The translations under genes and the position numbers were made by a program. The notes below the pieces were generated by a model that worked only from the letters and a program-made list of their open reading frames with translations, did not search any database and was not told where the DNA came from. This document shows positions 36,739 through 48,578 of a DNA stretch of 64,000 nt, one piece after another. The number at the start of each line of letters is the position of its first letter. Positions within the stretch are counted from its first letter, which is position 1. Origin of the DNA: Rhizobium lentis (GTDB lineage Bacteria > Pseudomonadota > Alphaproteobacteria > Rhizobiales > Rhizobiaceae); NCBI RefSeq assembly GCF_014200175.1, contig NZ_JACHBD010000006.1:310001-374000 (forward strand), in the 5' to 3' direction.

Positions 36739-38025
36739 ATGAAAACCTATCTCTCAGGGGCTTTGGCACTGGCGCTGGCCACCTTTTCTTTCGCCTGGTC
36801 CAGCGTGGCCATGGCCGAATCCCAGACGATCACCTTTCTCTTTACCGACGACGACCAGGCTTATGTCGAGCGCATGGAAGCGCTGAGCAAGGAATTCGAG
36901 ACCGCTCATCCCGACATTAAGGTGAATTTCGTCTCGTCGGGCTATGATGCCGTCGCCAAGCAGCTGCCGGTGCAGCTTGCCATCGGCGAAGGGCCCGACG
37001 TCGCCAAGATCACCGACTGGCAGCTGGCGCCCTATTACCTCGACATGCGCCCGCTGATGAAGGACCCGGACGGCTTCGCCAAGCTGCACGGCGACAGCCT
37101 GAACACGCTTCGCTTCCCCGGCGTCAACGATCCGAACTCGATCAACGGCTATGTCGCCTCGCAGACCTTCAATCTGCCCTTCGTCAACAAGACGCTCTTC
37201 GAACAGGCAAACGAACCGCTTCCGAAGCCGAACGCCACGCTGAAGGAGATCGTCGAAGCCTCCGCGCGCGTCGCCAAGGCGACCGGCGCACAGATCCCCT
37301 TCACGATGGACCGCTCGGGCCACCGCTTCTCCGGCGCGGCCTTCTCCTACGGTTCGAACTACGTCAAGGACGGCAAGTTCTCGTTCCCGGACGATGCCGC
37401 CAAGCGCTACATCACCGACCTCTACAACTGGACGAAGGACGGTTCCTTCCCGAAGGAAATGTGGGGCGCGGCCGGCGGAACCCAGTACAAGAACATGGGT
37501 GACGAGTTCGTCAACGGCAACGTCGTGACCTATCTCGCCGGCAACTGGATGGTCAATCCGTTCCAGAAGAAGATCGGCAACGCCTTCGACTGGACGGCGA
37601 TCAGCGCGCCCTGCGGCGATGCCGGTTGCTATGCGATGCCGGGCGGCACCGCGATCGTCGGCTTCAAGCGTACCAAGCATCCTGAGGCTGTCGCCGCTTT
37701 TATCGAGTTCCTCGGCTCTGAAAAGATCCAGCGTGAAATCGCCGAAAACTACGTCATCCTAACCGGCGCCGACATCAAGGATCCGCAGTACAAGCTCGAG
37801 AGCCAGAATGCCAAGGACGCCATGGCCGTCTTCCTTTCGGCCCGCAACAGCGCGCCGAAGGCAGCCCGCGACCTCGAACGCCTCAAGGGCTCGTCCGCCA
37901 TCTATCAGCTCATCGTCCAGCGGATGAGCCAGCTGATCGTAGGCGAACTTTCCCTTGAAGACACCTTCAAGGCGATGAGCGCCGACGTCGACAAGGTCAA
38001 CGTGGCGCTCGCCGCCAACAAGTAA
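36739..38025 (+). CDS. ABC importer sugar-binding protein (family 1) of the GH28/GH105 locus
   Basis: 428 residues from ATG 36739, six bases after GGGAGG; an ATG at 36733 touches the ribosome site and is rejected. Signal peptide to about residue 26 (cleavage after VAMA). The mature protein is a cluster-B extracellular solute-binding protein: QTITFLFTDDDQAYVERM at the start, then GEGPDVAKITDWQLAPY and GGTAIVGFKRTKHPEAVAAF. It delivers oligosaccharide to the two permeases encoded on the other strand. It is transcribed alone, ending at the terminator at 38061-38101, and shares palindromic operators with the divergent operon. Confidence 0.94.
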   Translation: MKTYLSGALALALATFSFAWSSVAMAESQTITFLFTDDDQAYVERMEALSKEFETAHPDIKVNFVSSGYDAVAKQLPVQLAIGEGPDVAKITDWQLAPYYLDMRPLMKDPDGFAKLHGDSLNTLRFPGVNDPNSINGYVASQTFNLPFVNKTLFEQANEPLPKPNATLKEIVEASARVAKATGAQIPFTMDRSGHRFSGAAFSYGSNYVKDGKFSFPDDAAKRYITDLYNWTKDGSFPKEMWGAAGGTQYKNMGDEFVNGNVVTYLAGNWMVNPFQKKIGNAFDWTAISAPCGDAGCYAMPGGTAIVGFKRTKHPEAVAAFIEFLGSEKIQREIAENYVILTGADIKDPQYKLESQNAKDAMAVFLSARNSAPKAARDLERLKGSSAIYQLIVQRMSQLIVGELSLEDTFKAMSADVDKVNVALAANK

Positions 38026-38060
38026 CCGGCCGCGCCTGTCTCCCACAGATTGCGCGCTGC

Positions 38061-38101
38061 ATCAGCCACGGCCTCGCAACGGGCCGTGGCTGATCGTTTT
38101 T
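38061..38101 (+). terminator. Intrinsic terminator after the sugar-binding protein gene
   Basis: A 13-bp perfect stem: ATCAGCCACGGCC (38061-38073) with GGCCGTGGCTGAT (38082-38094), eight-base loop, then CG and five T at 38097-38101. A strong rho-independent terminator 35 bases after the stop codon. Confidence 0.85.
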
Positions 38102-38288
38102 GGGTGCCTCTGACGATCAGCACCCGCCGCGTCAGATTCGCGCGGATAGAAGGGATGGTTTTTGCCGTCGTGACACGGACTTCGCAAGCGGCTATAGGCG
38201 TGTCGGCCTGCGCGGCGCGCCGGCGTCAGGCTCAACTTACTGAAGTCGGCAAACCGGCGGCAGTTCACCCCAATGAGGTGCATTTTCC

Positions 38289-39551
38289 ATGCCACTCGGC
38301 TCCGAGCATCCGCTGCGAAGGGAACTTCACAACGAGCTCCATGCGCGCCCGTCGCTTTATTTCGATGGCGATACCGATGTCTGGCACGTCGCAATCGTCG
38401 TCGAGAACGGCCCTCCTTCGCTGCCCGGTTCCCTGCCGGGATTGGAAGATGTGACCACGACCGGCGAGGGCAACCACGGCATCGGCCGCGTTGGCGACGG
38501 CCGGCTGAAATGGGAAGCCCATACCGAGTTTCTGACCCTCACCTTCGTCGTGCCGGCATCGGCCGAACCCGGCAGCAACCCACCGGAAGCCTTTCGAGCC
38601 TGCTGCAGCCAGATCGGCGGCAAGATCATCGCCGCCGTGCGAGTGCTGGTGCGTGACGAAAAGGACGGGCGCATCCTAGAAAAACCCAAGCTCGACTATG
38701 TCGCCTCGCGGGTCGGCGGCGGCGACGCCGAGGTGCATTCGAACTTTCGACTGACCGATAGCGGCTTCCTCGAGTTCCTGTTCTTCAACCGCAACCTCAA
38801 CGCCTATCGCACCGGCCGCATGGTTCGGCGTTTCCTCGAAATCGAGACATATCGGATGATGGCGCTGCTGGCGTTGCCGATGGCGCGCGAGACTGTGTCG
38901 AAGCTTTCCGCCTTCGACCAGCGCCTCGATCTCCTGATCGTGCATATGCAGAGCGCCGTCAAAGTCGACAAGGCGCTGCTGTCGGAGGTGACGAGGCTCT
39001 CCTCCGATGTGCTCAACTTCTCGGCACTTGCCCGCCACCGCTTCGGAGCAACGAAAGCCTATGCCGAGATCGTAGCGAGCAGACTGTCGGAGCTTCGAGA
39101 AGAGCGGGTCGAGCAACGGCAAAGGCTCGGCACCTTCATCGACCGGCGCTTCCAACCGGCTGTCCGCTCGGTCTATGCGGCGGAACGGCGCCTCGATGAA
39201 CTGGCCGAACGCGTCAGCCTGGCCGGAGACCTGCTCAGAACCACTGTGCAGGTTCAGCTCGAAGATCAGAACGCCTCACTACTGACTTCGATGGAAGAGC
39301 GGGCGCGCATCCAGGTTCATATCCAGCAGGCGGTCGAAGGCTTTTCGGTCATTGCCATCACCTATTACACCGTCGGCCTGGCGAAGATCTGTCTCGAGAG
39401 CGTCTCCGCCTTGGGTGTCGATCCGCACGTAACGAAGCTCGCCGTTCTCGGAGCCATCCCGCTCGTGCTCTTCGCCGTCTGGACCGCGGTTCGCCATGTC
39501 CGCAAAAGCATCACAGGCACGCCACATGCTCCGACATCCGGGAGCCAATGA
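38289..39551 (+). CDS. DUF3422-family membrane protein
   Basis: 420 residues, with GAGGT nine bases before the start. The N-terminus (HPLRRELHNELHARPSLYF) and GRMVRRFLEIETYRMMALLA are characteristic of DUF3422. The middle (about 215-330) is helical and charged, probably coiled coil, and the C-terminus has two membrane helices (about 345-365 and 378-398) with a basic tail. The family is widespread in alpha- and betaproteobacteria but its function is unknown to me. It stands alone between the sugar-binding protein and a convergent chemoreceptor. Confidence 0.88.
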   Translation: MPLGSEHPLRRELHNELHARPSLYFDGDTDVWHVAIVVENGPPSLPGSLPGLEDVTTTGEGNHGIGRVGDGRLKWEAHTEFLTLTFVVPASAEPGSNPPEAFRACCSQIGGKIIAAVRVLVRDEKDGRILEKPKLDYVASRVGGGDAEVHSNFRLTDSGFLEFLFFNRNLNAYRTGRMVRRFLEIETYRMMALLALPMARETVSKLSAFDQRLDLLIVHMQSAVKVDKALLSEVTRLSSDVLNFSALARHRFGATKAYAEIVASRLSELREERVEQRQRLGTFIDRRFQPAVRSVYAAERRLDELAERVSLAGDLLRTTVQVQLEDQNASLLTSMEERARIQVHIQQAVEGFSVIAITYYTVGLAKICLESVSALGVDPHVTKLAVLGAIPLVLFAVWTAVRHVRKSITGTPHAPTSGSQ

Positions 39552-39573
39552 CGCGACGTCAGCCGCTCGCTCA

Positions 39574-39597
39574 CCGACGCCCTTTCGGGCGCCGGTA
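39574..39597. terminator. Bidirectional hairpin between DUF3422 and chemoreceptor genes
   Basis: ACCGACGCCC (39574-39583) pairs with GGGCGCCGGT (39588-39597), one mismatch, four-base loop, in the 69 bases between convergent genes. There is no strong T-run, so it is a probable rather than certain terminator. Confidence 0.45.
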
Positions 39598-39620
39598 TTT
39601 GCTTACCCTGTCTCAGAACG

Positions 39621-42714
<3,094 letters not shown>

Positions 42715-42811
42715 GAATTCCCCTGCGCATTCGAATGGAACTGCGTTATTTCAAATCATGGTTAAATTTTACTTTGCGTGCGGAAGAGAGAGGTAACGCG
42801 GGGGATATAAA

Positions 42812-42887
42812 TCTTGCAGCGGCACGTGGCCGGATTTGAAAAGGCCAATCCGGATTTGATGCAAACAGCATCAAGTCTTTGTTTTTT
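42812..42887 (+). ncRNA. Candidate small RNA on the strand opposite to its neighbours
   Basis: The gap between two minus-strand genes carries a plus-strand intrinsic terminator: GATTTGATGC (42853-42862) pairs with GCATCAAGTC (42868-42877) around a five-base loop, followed by TTTGTTTTTT. No plus-strand gene lies upstream for more than 3 kb. Before it is a second hairpin, CCGGATT (42830-42836) with AATCCGG (42847-42853), and a direct repeat CCGGATTTGA at 42830 and 42850. A TATAAA at 42806-42811 could be a -10 box, but no good -35 was found. The 5' end is a guess. Confidence 0.35.
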
Positions 42888-42892
42888 AGGTA

Positions 42893-43777
42893 TTACCGCC
42901 CGCCGAAGCCAGAGCCGACGGTGATGCCCCTGTAGATCACCCGCTGCAGCACGATCGCGAGAATGATGCCCGGCACCATCGATATTGTCGCGCCGGCCAT
43001 GATGTAGTTCCAGGAGGTGCCCTGCTGGGTCTGGAACAGAGTGAGCCCGAGCGGCAGCGTGGCTTTGTCGAGGCCGCTGCTGGCAATCAGCGGCCAGAGG
43101 AAGCTCTTCCACTGGGCGATGAAGGTGAAGAGCGAGAGCAGGCCGATTGCCGGCATGGCAAGCGGCACGATGACGGTGACCAGGATACGCAGGCGCGAAG
43201 CCCCGTCCATCATCGCCGCCTCGTCGAGATCCTTGGGAATGCCGAGGATGAACTGCCGCAGCAGGAAGGTGCCGAAAGACGAGAAGGCGACCGGCAGGAT
43301 CATGCCATGATAGGTGTTGATCCAGCCGAGCTTGCTGACGACCAGGAAGAGCGGAATGACCAGCATCACCTGCGGGATCATCAGCGTGCTGAGATAGGTG
43401 AGCAGCAGCCCCTCGCGGCCGGGAAACCTGAGCCGGGCAAACGCATAGGCCGAAAGGCAGGAGACGACGAGTACGATCGCGGTCACACCGCAGGCGACGA
43501 TGAAGGAATTCATCAGGAAGGTACCGAAGGGCAGCGAAACCAGCGCCTCGACGAAATTACCCCACTGATATTCCTCAGGCAGGATGCGTACCGGCACGGC
43601 CAGCACTTCGGTATTGGAGCGCACCGCGTTCGACACCATCCAGAAAAACGGAAAGAGGAAGAGCAGCGCGACCAGCGAAAGGCCGGCATAGCTGATCAAG
43701 GTGCCGATCGGCCGCAGGATGCGCGGCCGGTTCCGGGACTGGGAGTGCGGATACCGTGAGGGCGCGTCAGTCGTCAT
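42893..43777 (-). CDS. ABC sugar importer permease (MalG-like) of the fucosidase operon
   Basis: 294 residues with six predicted membrane helices, starting after a cytoplasmic basic segment. The EAA loop is DLDEAAMMDGASRLRILVTV. It overlaps the MalF-like permease gene by 11 bases. Last gene of the fucosidase-binding protein-permease operon; no ATPase gene follows. It would help import fucosylated oligosaccharides. Confidence 0.93.
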   Translation of the reverse strand: MTTDAPSRYPHSQSRNRPRILRPIGTLISYAGLSLVALLFLFPFFWMVSNAVRSNTEVLAVPVRILPEEYQWGNFVEALVSLPFGTFLMNSFIVACGVTAIVLVVSCLSAYAFARLRFPGREGLLLTYLSTLMIPQVMLVIPLFLVVSKLGWINTYHGMILPVAFSSFGTFLLRQFILGIPKDLDEAAMMDGASRLRILVTVIVPLAMPAIGLLSLFTFIAQWKSFLWPLIASSGLDKATLPLGLTLFQTQQGTSWNYIMAGATISMVPGIILAIVLQRVIYRGITVGSGFGGR

Positions 43778-44693
43778 AATGCACCCATTTGCGCTGCATG
43801 TGGAATTGCAGGATGGTGAGGCCCATGATCATGACGAACATCACCCAGGCGAGCGCCGAGGCATAGCCCATCTGGAAATTGGTGAAGCCCTTCTGATAGA
43901 TGGCGAAGCCGAGTGTCGCGGTCGCCGAGCCGGGACCGCCGCGCGTCATCGCAAAGATCTCGTCGAAGACCTGCAGCGAGGTGATGGCCGTCATCACAGT
44001 GGCGAAAAAGATTGTCGGTGAGATGAGTGGCAGGCGGATGCGCCAGAAGCGCCGCCAGGGACCCGCGCCGTCGATCATCGCCGCCTCGAGATAGTGCTTC
44101 GGCACCAGGTCGAGCGCGGCGTTGAACATCACGACGTTGTAGCCGACATTGGCCCAGAGCGTGACGAGCACGACCGCCTGCATCGCCCAGCTTGAACTCA
44201 GCAGGAAATTCGGCAGGCCGAGGCCGAGCCACCGGATGACGCTGTCGGCCAGGCCGTCCGGCGTGAAGATCAGCAGCCACACCACGGAGGCTGCGATCGT
44301 AGGCGTGAAGGTCGGCAGGAAGAAGATCACCCGGAAGATCGCCTTGCCGCGCTTGAGGCTCGATATCCACACCGCCAGCGTCAGCGAGACGATGATGTTC
44401 AGAGCCAGATATTCGACCGCGAAGAACAGCGTATTGCCGAGGATGGTGTAGAAGGCTGGATCGACGGTGAAGAGCTTGATATAATTCTGAAAGCCGACGA
44501 AGGACGGCGTCGTCAGCAGCTGCCAGTTCGTGAAGGACAGCGCCAGCGACGCCAGGATCGGCAGGGCCATGAAGATCATGAAACCGAGGAAGCTCGGCAG
44601 CAGGAACAGCATGGCCGTCTGCGTTTCCGGCTTCAGGAAGCGCCGAGGCTGACCGGGCTGCAGGCTGATTTCGGCAACGGCGCTTTCCGACAT
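43767..44693 (-). CDS. ABC sugar importer permease (MalF-like) of the fucosidase operon
   Basis: 308 residues from ATG 44693 (MSESAVAEIS), chosen because GGAG lies six bases before it. The ATG at 44705 has no ribosome site. Helix 1 is TAMLFLLPSFLGFMIFMALP. The EAA loop YLEAAMIDGAGPWRRFWRIR sits before the last helices, which include FDEIFAMTRGGPGSAT, conserved in MalF/UgpA permeases. It pairs with the MalG-like partner. Confidence 0.93.
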   Translation of the reverse strand: MSESAVAEISLQPGQPRRFLKPETQTAMLFLLPSFLGFMIFMALPILASLALSFTNWQLLTTPSFVGFQNYIKLFTVDPAFYTILGNTLFFAVEYLALNIIVSLTLAVWISSLKRGKAIFRVIFFLPTFTPTIAASVVWLLIFTPDGLADSVIRWLGLGLPNFLLSSSWAMQAVVLVTLWANVGYNVVMFNAALDLVPKHYLEAAMIDGAGPWRRFWRIRLPLISPTIFFATVMTAITSLQVFDEIFAMTRGGPGSATATLGFAIYQKGFTNFQMGYASALAWVMFVMIMGLTILQFHMQRKWVHYDD

Positions 44694-44707
44694 CTCTTGC
44701 TCCATGG

Positions 44708-44724
44708 GCGGCAAACCCTGCCGC
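44708..44724 (-). other. Intercistronic hairpin after the binding-protein gene
   Basis: GCGGCA and TGCCGC form a six-bp stem with five-base loop, just downstream of the binding-protein stop in transcript direction. Such hairpins often protect the highly expressed binding-protein message from 3' decay. Short, so modest confidence. Confidence 0.35.
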
Positions 44725-44730
44725 AGCGCT

Positions 44731-45954
44731 CTATTGCTGCGCGAGGCTCTGGATGGACTCCATCGTCTGCTTGGCGTCGGCGGTGCCGCCGAAGGCCGGC
44801 GGGAAATACTGGTTGAACAGGTTTTCCACCGCCGCCCAGTTGTTGGTGATCACATAAGGCACCGAATGCGCCAGCGAATAATCGAGCGCCTCGCCGCCAT
44901 TGGTGATGTCCTTGGCTGCCACCTTGTACCATGAGGATTGCGAGGCCGAGCGGGCCGGCAGCGCACGACCCTGCTCGGCGAGATATTGCAGCGCTTCGGG
45001 GCTCGTCAGCACCTGGATCGCCTTCCAGGCCGCATCCTTGTTCTTGCTCGTCGTGGCGATACCGAAACCGGAGCCCGCCGTGACGGCGGCAAGGTCCTTA
45101 TCATTTTCGCGCGGCAGGGTGGTCAGGCCGATCTTGAATTTGGCTTTGTCCTTCATGCCGATGATTGACCAGGGTCCGTCGACATACATGGCGACGTTAC
45201 CCGAATTGAACCGGCCCTGGATGAATGTGCCGACATCGGCGCTCGACGGCACCAGCGGCGCGATCTTATCCTTGGCGGGAAAGCTGATCACCCTGTCGGC
45301 GGCGGCAATGGCGCTGGGATTGGTAAGATCGAGTTCTCCGGCATCGTTGACATATTTATCACCCCAAGCCGCGGCCAGGACGGAATAGTTCTGCGGAGTG
45401 ATCCCGAAGCCGTACTTGCCGTCTTTCGTCAGCTTCTTGGCGGCGTCGGTAAACTCGGCGAGCGTCCAGCCCGGCTTCGGCAGCGGGATACCTGCTGCTT
45501 CAAGTGCATCCTGGTTATAATAGACGACCCAGGGACCAACGTCATAGGGTAGACCATAAAGCTGCCCATCAACCGACATGCCGCCGATGATCGATGGCGT
45601 AAAGGCGCCGATGTCGAATTTCTCCGCCTCGATCCGTTCGTTCAGAGGTTCAAGCAAGGAATAGAAATTCGGCATGCGCAGCGACTGCATGGAAACGATG
45701 TCGGCGAGCTGCCCTGACGCCGCCAGCACAGGCAGCCGCGTCCAGTAATCGACCCAGCCCGTCGTCGTCAGCGTCACTTTGATATCGGGATATTTGGCGG
45801 TCACCATGTCGGCCAGGTGCTGCCAGCCCTTGGTATCGGCCTCGGAACCGGTCCACATCTGCCAGGTCAGATTGATCTGTTCGGCCGATGCTGTTGTGGC
45901 AAAGAGGCTGCCGCCGACAGCGGCAAGCGAAAGCGCTTTCTTCAGAACCTTCAT
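44731..45954 (-). CDS. ABC importer sugar-binding protein of the fucosidase operon
   Basis: 407 residues from ATG 45954, preceded by GGGAGGAG. Signal peptide MKVLKKALSLAAVGGSLFAT with cleavage after ASA (about residue 25). The mature part is a family 1 solute-binding protein (INLTWQMWTGSEADTKGWQ, then PYDVGPWVVYYNQDALEAAG and NVAMYVDGPWSIIGM). The neighbouring alpha-L-fucosidase suggests fucose-containing oligosaccharides as ligands; this is inference. Confidence 0.93.
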   Translation of the reverse strand: MKVLKKALSLAAVGGSLFATTASAEQINLTWQMWTGSEADTKGWQHLADMVTAKYPDIKVTLTTTGWVDYWTRLPVLAASGQLADIVSMQSLRMPNFYSLLEPLNERIEAEKFDIGAFTPSIIGGMSVDGQLYGLPYDVGPWVVYYNQDALEAAGIPLPKPGWTLAEFTDAAKKLTKDGKYGFGITPQNYSVLAAAWGDKYVNDAGELDLTNPSAIAAADRVISFPAKDKIAPLVPSSADVGTFIQGRFNSGNVAMYVDGPWSIIGMKDKAKFKIGLTTLPRENDKDLAAVTAGSGFGIATTSKNKDAAWKAIQVLTSPEALQYLAEQGRALPARSASQSSWYKVAAKDITNGGEALDYSLAHSVPYVITNNWAAVENLFNQYFPPAFGGTADAKQTMESIQSLAQQ

Positions 45955-46003
45955 GGGTTTCTCCTCCCTCCATGACGCAATGAACACGCGAGTGCGACCG
46001 AGT

Positions 46004-47326
46004 TCACGCCTTGAGGACGATCTCGATCACCGGGACGGTAACGTCAGGTCGCCGGACCGGCAGTTCGAGCGTGATCATGCCCTCCGGCACCATCACGCCG
46101 ATATTGGAATCCACTTCTTTCGTCTGGCTGAGCCAGCGCACTTCGCTGGCATCGTGCAGGAACTGCGCATAGGCGATCCTGTCGGCGAGGCCTTCGATAT
46201 GAATGTGGCGGTAGGGCCAGTTGTAGACGTGCAGGTAGAGGCGGTTGCCGCGCTGGGTGTAGCGGCAGCCGGCCGGCACCGGAAATTCGGACGGACCGGC
46301 GCCATAGATCGAGCGCCCATTGACCTCCATCCAGTTCTGGTAGACCTCGAGCGCGGCAATGGCGCGGGCGTCAAAGGTGCCGCGGCCGGTCGGGCCGACA
46401 TTCATCAGGAGGTTGCCACCGAGCGCCACGGAATCGATCAGCAGTTGGATGATCTGCTCCGGGCTCTTCCAGCTGTCCTCGTCGCGGTGATAACCCCAGG
46501 AGCCGCTGAAGGTGTGGCAGGCTTCCCAGAGTACCCCCTGGCTGGCGATGGCAGGCGCCACGCGTGGGGTATACTGCTCCGGTGTCGTTACGTCGGGCAG
46601 CTTGCCCGGCGGCAGGTCGAGTCGGTTGTTAACGATGATTTCGGGCTGCAACTCACGCACCAGCTCCAGCAACCGCTCGCTCTCCCAGTCCGCGCGCCCC
46701 TTGCCGGGCAGGCCGCGATATTCGCGGCGGGGATAGCTGAAATCGAACCAGATGATGTCGATGCGACCGAAGCCGGTCAGAAGCTCGCGCACCTGTTCGC
46801 GCATATAGGCGGCGTAAATGGCGATGTTGCGCCCTGAGTTCAGCGCCTTGGCATCGGGATGGTTGCGCAGGGGATGGTGGACGTCGATCGGAAAGTCAGG
46901 ATGGTGCCAGTCGAGCAGCGAATAATAAAAGCCGATCTTCAGCCCCTCGGCGCGAAACGCTTCGACCAGAGGCGTCAGCAGATCCTTGCCGCGGGGCGTG
47001 TTCGGCGCCTTGTAATCGGTGACCTTGCTGTCCCAGAGGCAGAAACCTTCGTGGTGCTTGGTCGTCACCACGACATATTTCATGCCGGCAAGCCGGGCGC
47101 GGCGCGCCCAGGCCTTGGGATCGTAGAGGTCGGGATCGAAATTCTCGAAATAACGCTGGTAATGGTCGTCGTTCAGCTCTTCGCGGTTCTTCAACCACTC
47201 ATGCCGCGCCCCGAGCGCATAAAGGCCCCAATGGATGAACATGCCAAGGCGATCATGGCTGAACCAGGCGTGCTTGGCCGCCCCTCCCGATTCAGGATTT
47301 TCCGGTTGGCGTTCCGAACTCGTCAC
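46004..47326 (-). CDS. Alpha-L-fucosidase, GH29, cytoplasmic
   Basis: 440 residues. GH29 landmarks: RLGMFIHWGLYALGARHEW, VVTTKHHEGFCLWDS, GFYYSLLDWHHPD and the nucleophile in IDIIWFDFSYP (Asp195). It removes terminal alpha-L-fucose with retention. No signal peptide, so it should act on imported fucosides. First gene of the operon with binding protein and two permeases; two LacI-type operators lie upstream. The acid/base residue varies in GH29 and is not assigned here. Natural substrates could be xyloglucan or other plant fucosides. Confidence 0.93.
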   Translation of the reverse strand: MTSSERQPENPESGGAAKHAWFSHDRLGMFIHWGLYALGARHEWLKNREELNDDHYQRYFENFDPDLYDPKAWARRARLAGMKYVVVTTKHHEGFCLWDSKVTDYKAPNTPRGKDLLTPLVEAFRAEGLKIGFYYSLLDWHHPDFPIDVHHPLRNHPDAKALNSGRNIAIYAAYMREQVRELLTGFGRIDIIWFDFSYPRREYRGLPGKGRADWESERLLELVRELQPEIIVNNRLDLPPGKLPDVTTPEQYTPRVAPAIASQGVLWEACHTFSGSWGYHRDEDSWKSPEQIIQLLIDSVALGGNLLMNVGPTGRGTFDARAIAALEVYQNWMEVNGRSIYGAGPSEFPVPAGCRYTQRGNRLYLHVYNWPYRHIHIEGLADRIAYAQFLHDASEVRWLSQTKEVDSNIGVMVPEGMITLELPVRRPDVTVPVIEIVLKA

Positions 47327-47363
47327 AGGTTTCTCCTCCCTGTTTTCCAGCTCGACATCATAT

Positions 47364-47375
47364 CGAACCGGTTCG
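47364..47375. promoter_or_regulatory. LacI-type operator 1
   Basis: CGAACCGGTTCG, a perfect 12-bp palindrome with the central CG typical of LacI-family operators, 37 bases before the fucosidase start. Its core recurs at 47517-47526. Confidence 0.75.
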
Positions 47376-47477
47376 GCGATTGATCATCTTGCTTGATCAC
47401 TTGCCTGTCAAGCTGAAATTCTGAAGTCGTGAAACTCATTGTATCGCCGCACATTCTGACTAATTATGGAGGATAAG

Positions 47478-47531
47478 TTGCGCAGACGAAAGAAATCTGA
47501 CAAAAGAAGGGCTTTAGAACCGGTTCGATAA
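47478..47531 (+). other. Possible leader peptide ORF before lacI
   Basis: TTG at 47478 is preceded by GGAGG (47468-47472) at five bases and opens a 17-codon frame rich in Arg and Lys (RRRKKSDKRRALEPVR), ending TAA two bases before the lacI ATG. The lacI start itself has no ribosome site within 15 bases. Translation of the leader could carry ribosomes to lacI. It may also be chance. Confidence 0.3.
47517..47526. promoter_or_regulatory. LacI-type operator 2, at the lacI start
   Basis: GAACCGGTTC, a perfect 10-bp palindrome matching the core of operator 1, ends seven bases before the lacI start codon. It would give autorepression and, with operator 1 about 150 bases away, could allow looping. 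Confidence 0.75.
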
Positions 47532-47533
47532 AT

Positions 47534-48541
47534 ATGACGACGATACGAGATGTCGCGCGCCTGGCGGGGGTTTCGATCTCGACCGTCTCGCTTGCGCTCA
47601 ACAGCCCGAAACGGGTCGGCGCCGAGACGCTCGACCGCATTCAGCAGGCGATCAAATCGACCGGCTACCGCATCGATCCGGTGGCCCAGACGCTGGCGCG
47701 CGGGCGCAGCTCGCTCATCGGTTTCGTGTCGGCCAATCTCAGCAATATGTTCTTCGGCGATATCCGCCGCGAGATCGAGCACCAGGCGCTCGACCATGGC
47801 TATTTCGTCCTGATCGCCGACTCCTCCGGCAGGGCCGATCTCGAACGGGCGCTGTTGGAGCGGATGGAAGCGCAGAAGATTGCCGGCATCGCGCTGGCGA
47901 CAAACGGCCACGGCGCGGAGTACGCGGCCTTCCTGCGCGACTTCAAGACGCCGATCGTGATGTTCGACCAGAAGGTGGAAGGTGCCGAGCGCGATTTCGT
48001 CGGCTCCGACAATCCGCTGACGACCACCATCCTGACCGAGCACCTGCTGCAGCTCGGCCACCGGCGTATCGCCTTTATCTCCGGCCCGAGCGGCCTGCAC
48101 ACCGCCGATGAGCGCCTGAAGGGCTTCATGGATACGATGGCGGCGGCCGGCGTCGATGTCGATCCTTCGCTGGTCACCGAAGGCGGCTATACGAGGACGG
48201 GCGGCCACGCGCAGGCGATGCGGCTGCTCACCCGCCGCGACCGGCCGACCGCCATCATCGGCGCCAACAACATGATGGGGCTCGCGACGCTGCAGGTAAT
48301 GCAGGAAATGGGCTTTCGCTGCCCCGAGGACGTATCGCTGGCGATGGTCGACGACGTGCCCTGGAGCAACGTCATCACGCCGCGCATCACCATGGTGGTG
48401 CAAGATGCCCAGAAGCTCGGCGAATTGGCGGCGCAGCGGCTGCTGGCAAGAATATCGAGCTCCGCGGCGGCGGCAGAGCCGCCGCAGGATTTCATCCTGA
48501 CGCCGAGATTCGTGCGGGGGGAGTCGACCAGGCGGCTGTGA
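47534..48541 (+). CDS. LacI-family repressor of the fucosidase operon
   Basis: 335 residues. Helix-turn-helix and hinge: TIRDVARLAGVSISTVSLAL, then LDRIQQAIKSTGYRIDPVAQ. The effector domain is a type 1 periplasmic-binding fold with NNMMGLATLQVMQEMGF and LAMVDDVPW. Divergent from the fucosidase gene; the two GAACCGGTTC sites in between are its likely operators. The inducer is probably a fucoside or fucose-derived sugar. No usual ribosome site precedes the ATG; see the leader ORF at 47478. Confidence 0.92.
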   Translation: MTTIRDVARLAGVSISTVSLALNSPKRVGAETLDRIQQAIKSTGYRIDPVAQTLARGRSSLIGFVSANLSNMFFGDIRREIEHQALDHGYFVLIADSSGRADLERALLERMEAQKIAGIALATNGHGAEYAAFLRDFKTPIVMFDQKVEGAERDFVGSDNPLTTTILTEHLLQLGHRRIAFISGPSGLHTADERLKGFMDTMAAAGVDVDPSLVTEGGYTRTGGHAQAMRLLTRRDRPTAIIGANNMMGLATLQVMQEMGFRCPEDVSLAMVDDVPWSNVITPRITMVVQDAQKLGELAAQRLLARISSSAAAAEPPQDFILTPRFVRGESTRRL

Positions 48542-48578
48542 GGACTTGGCACTCGCCATTGAAAGATCCGAGAATTTG

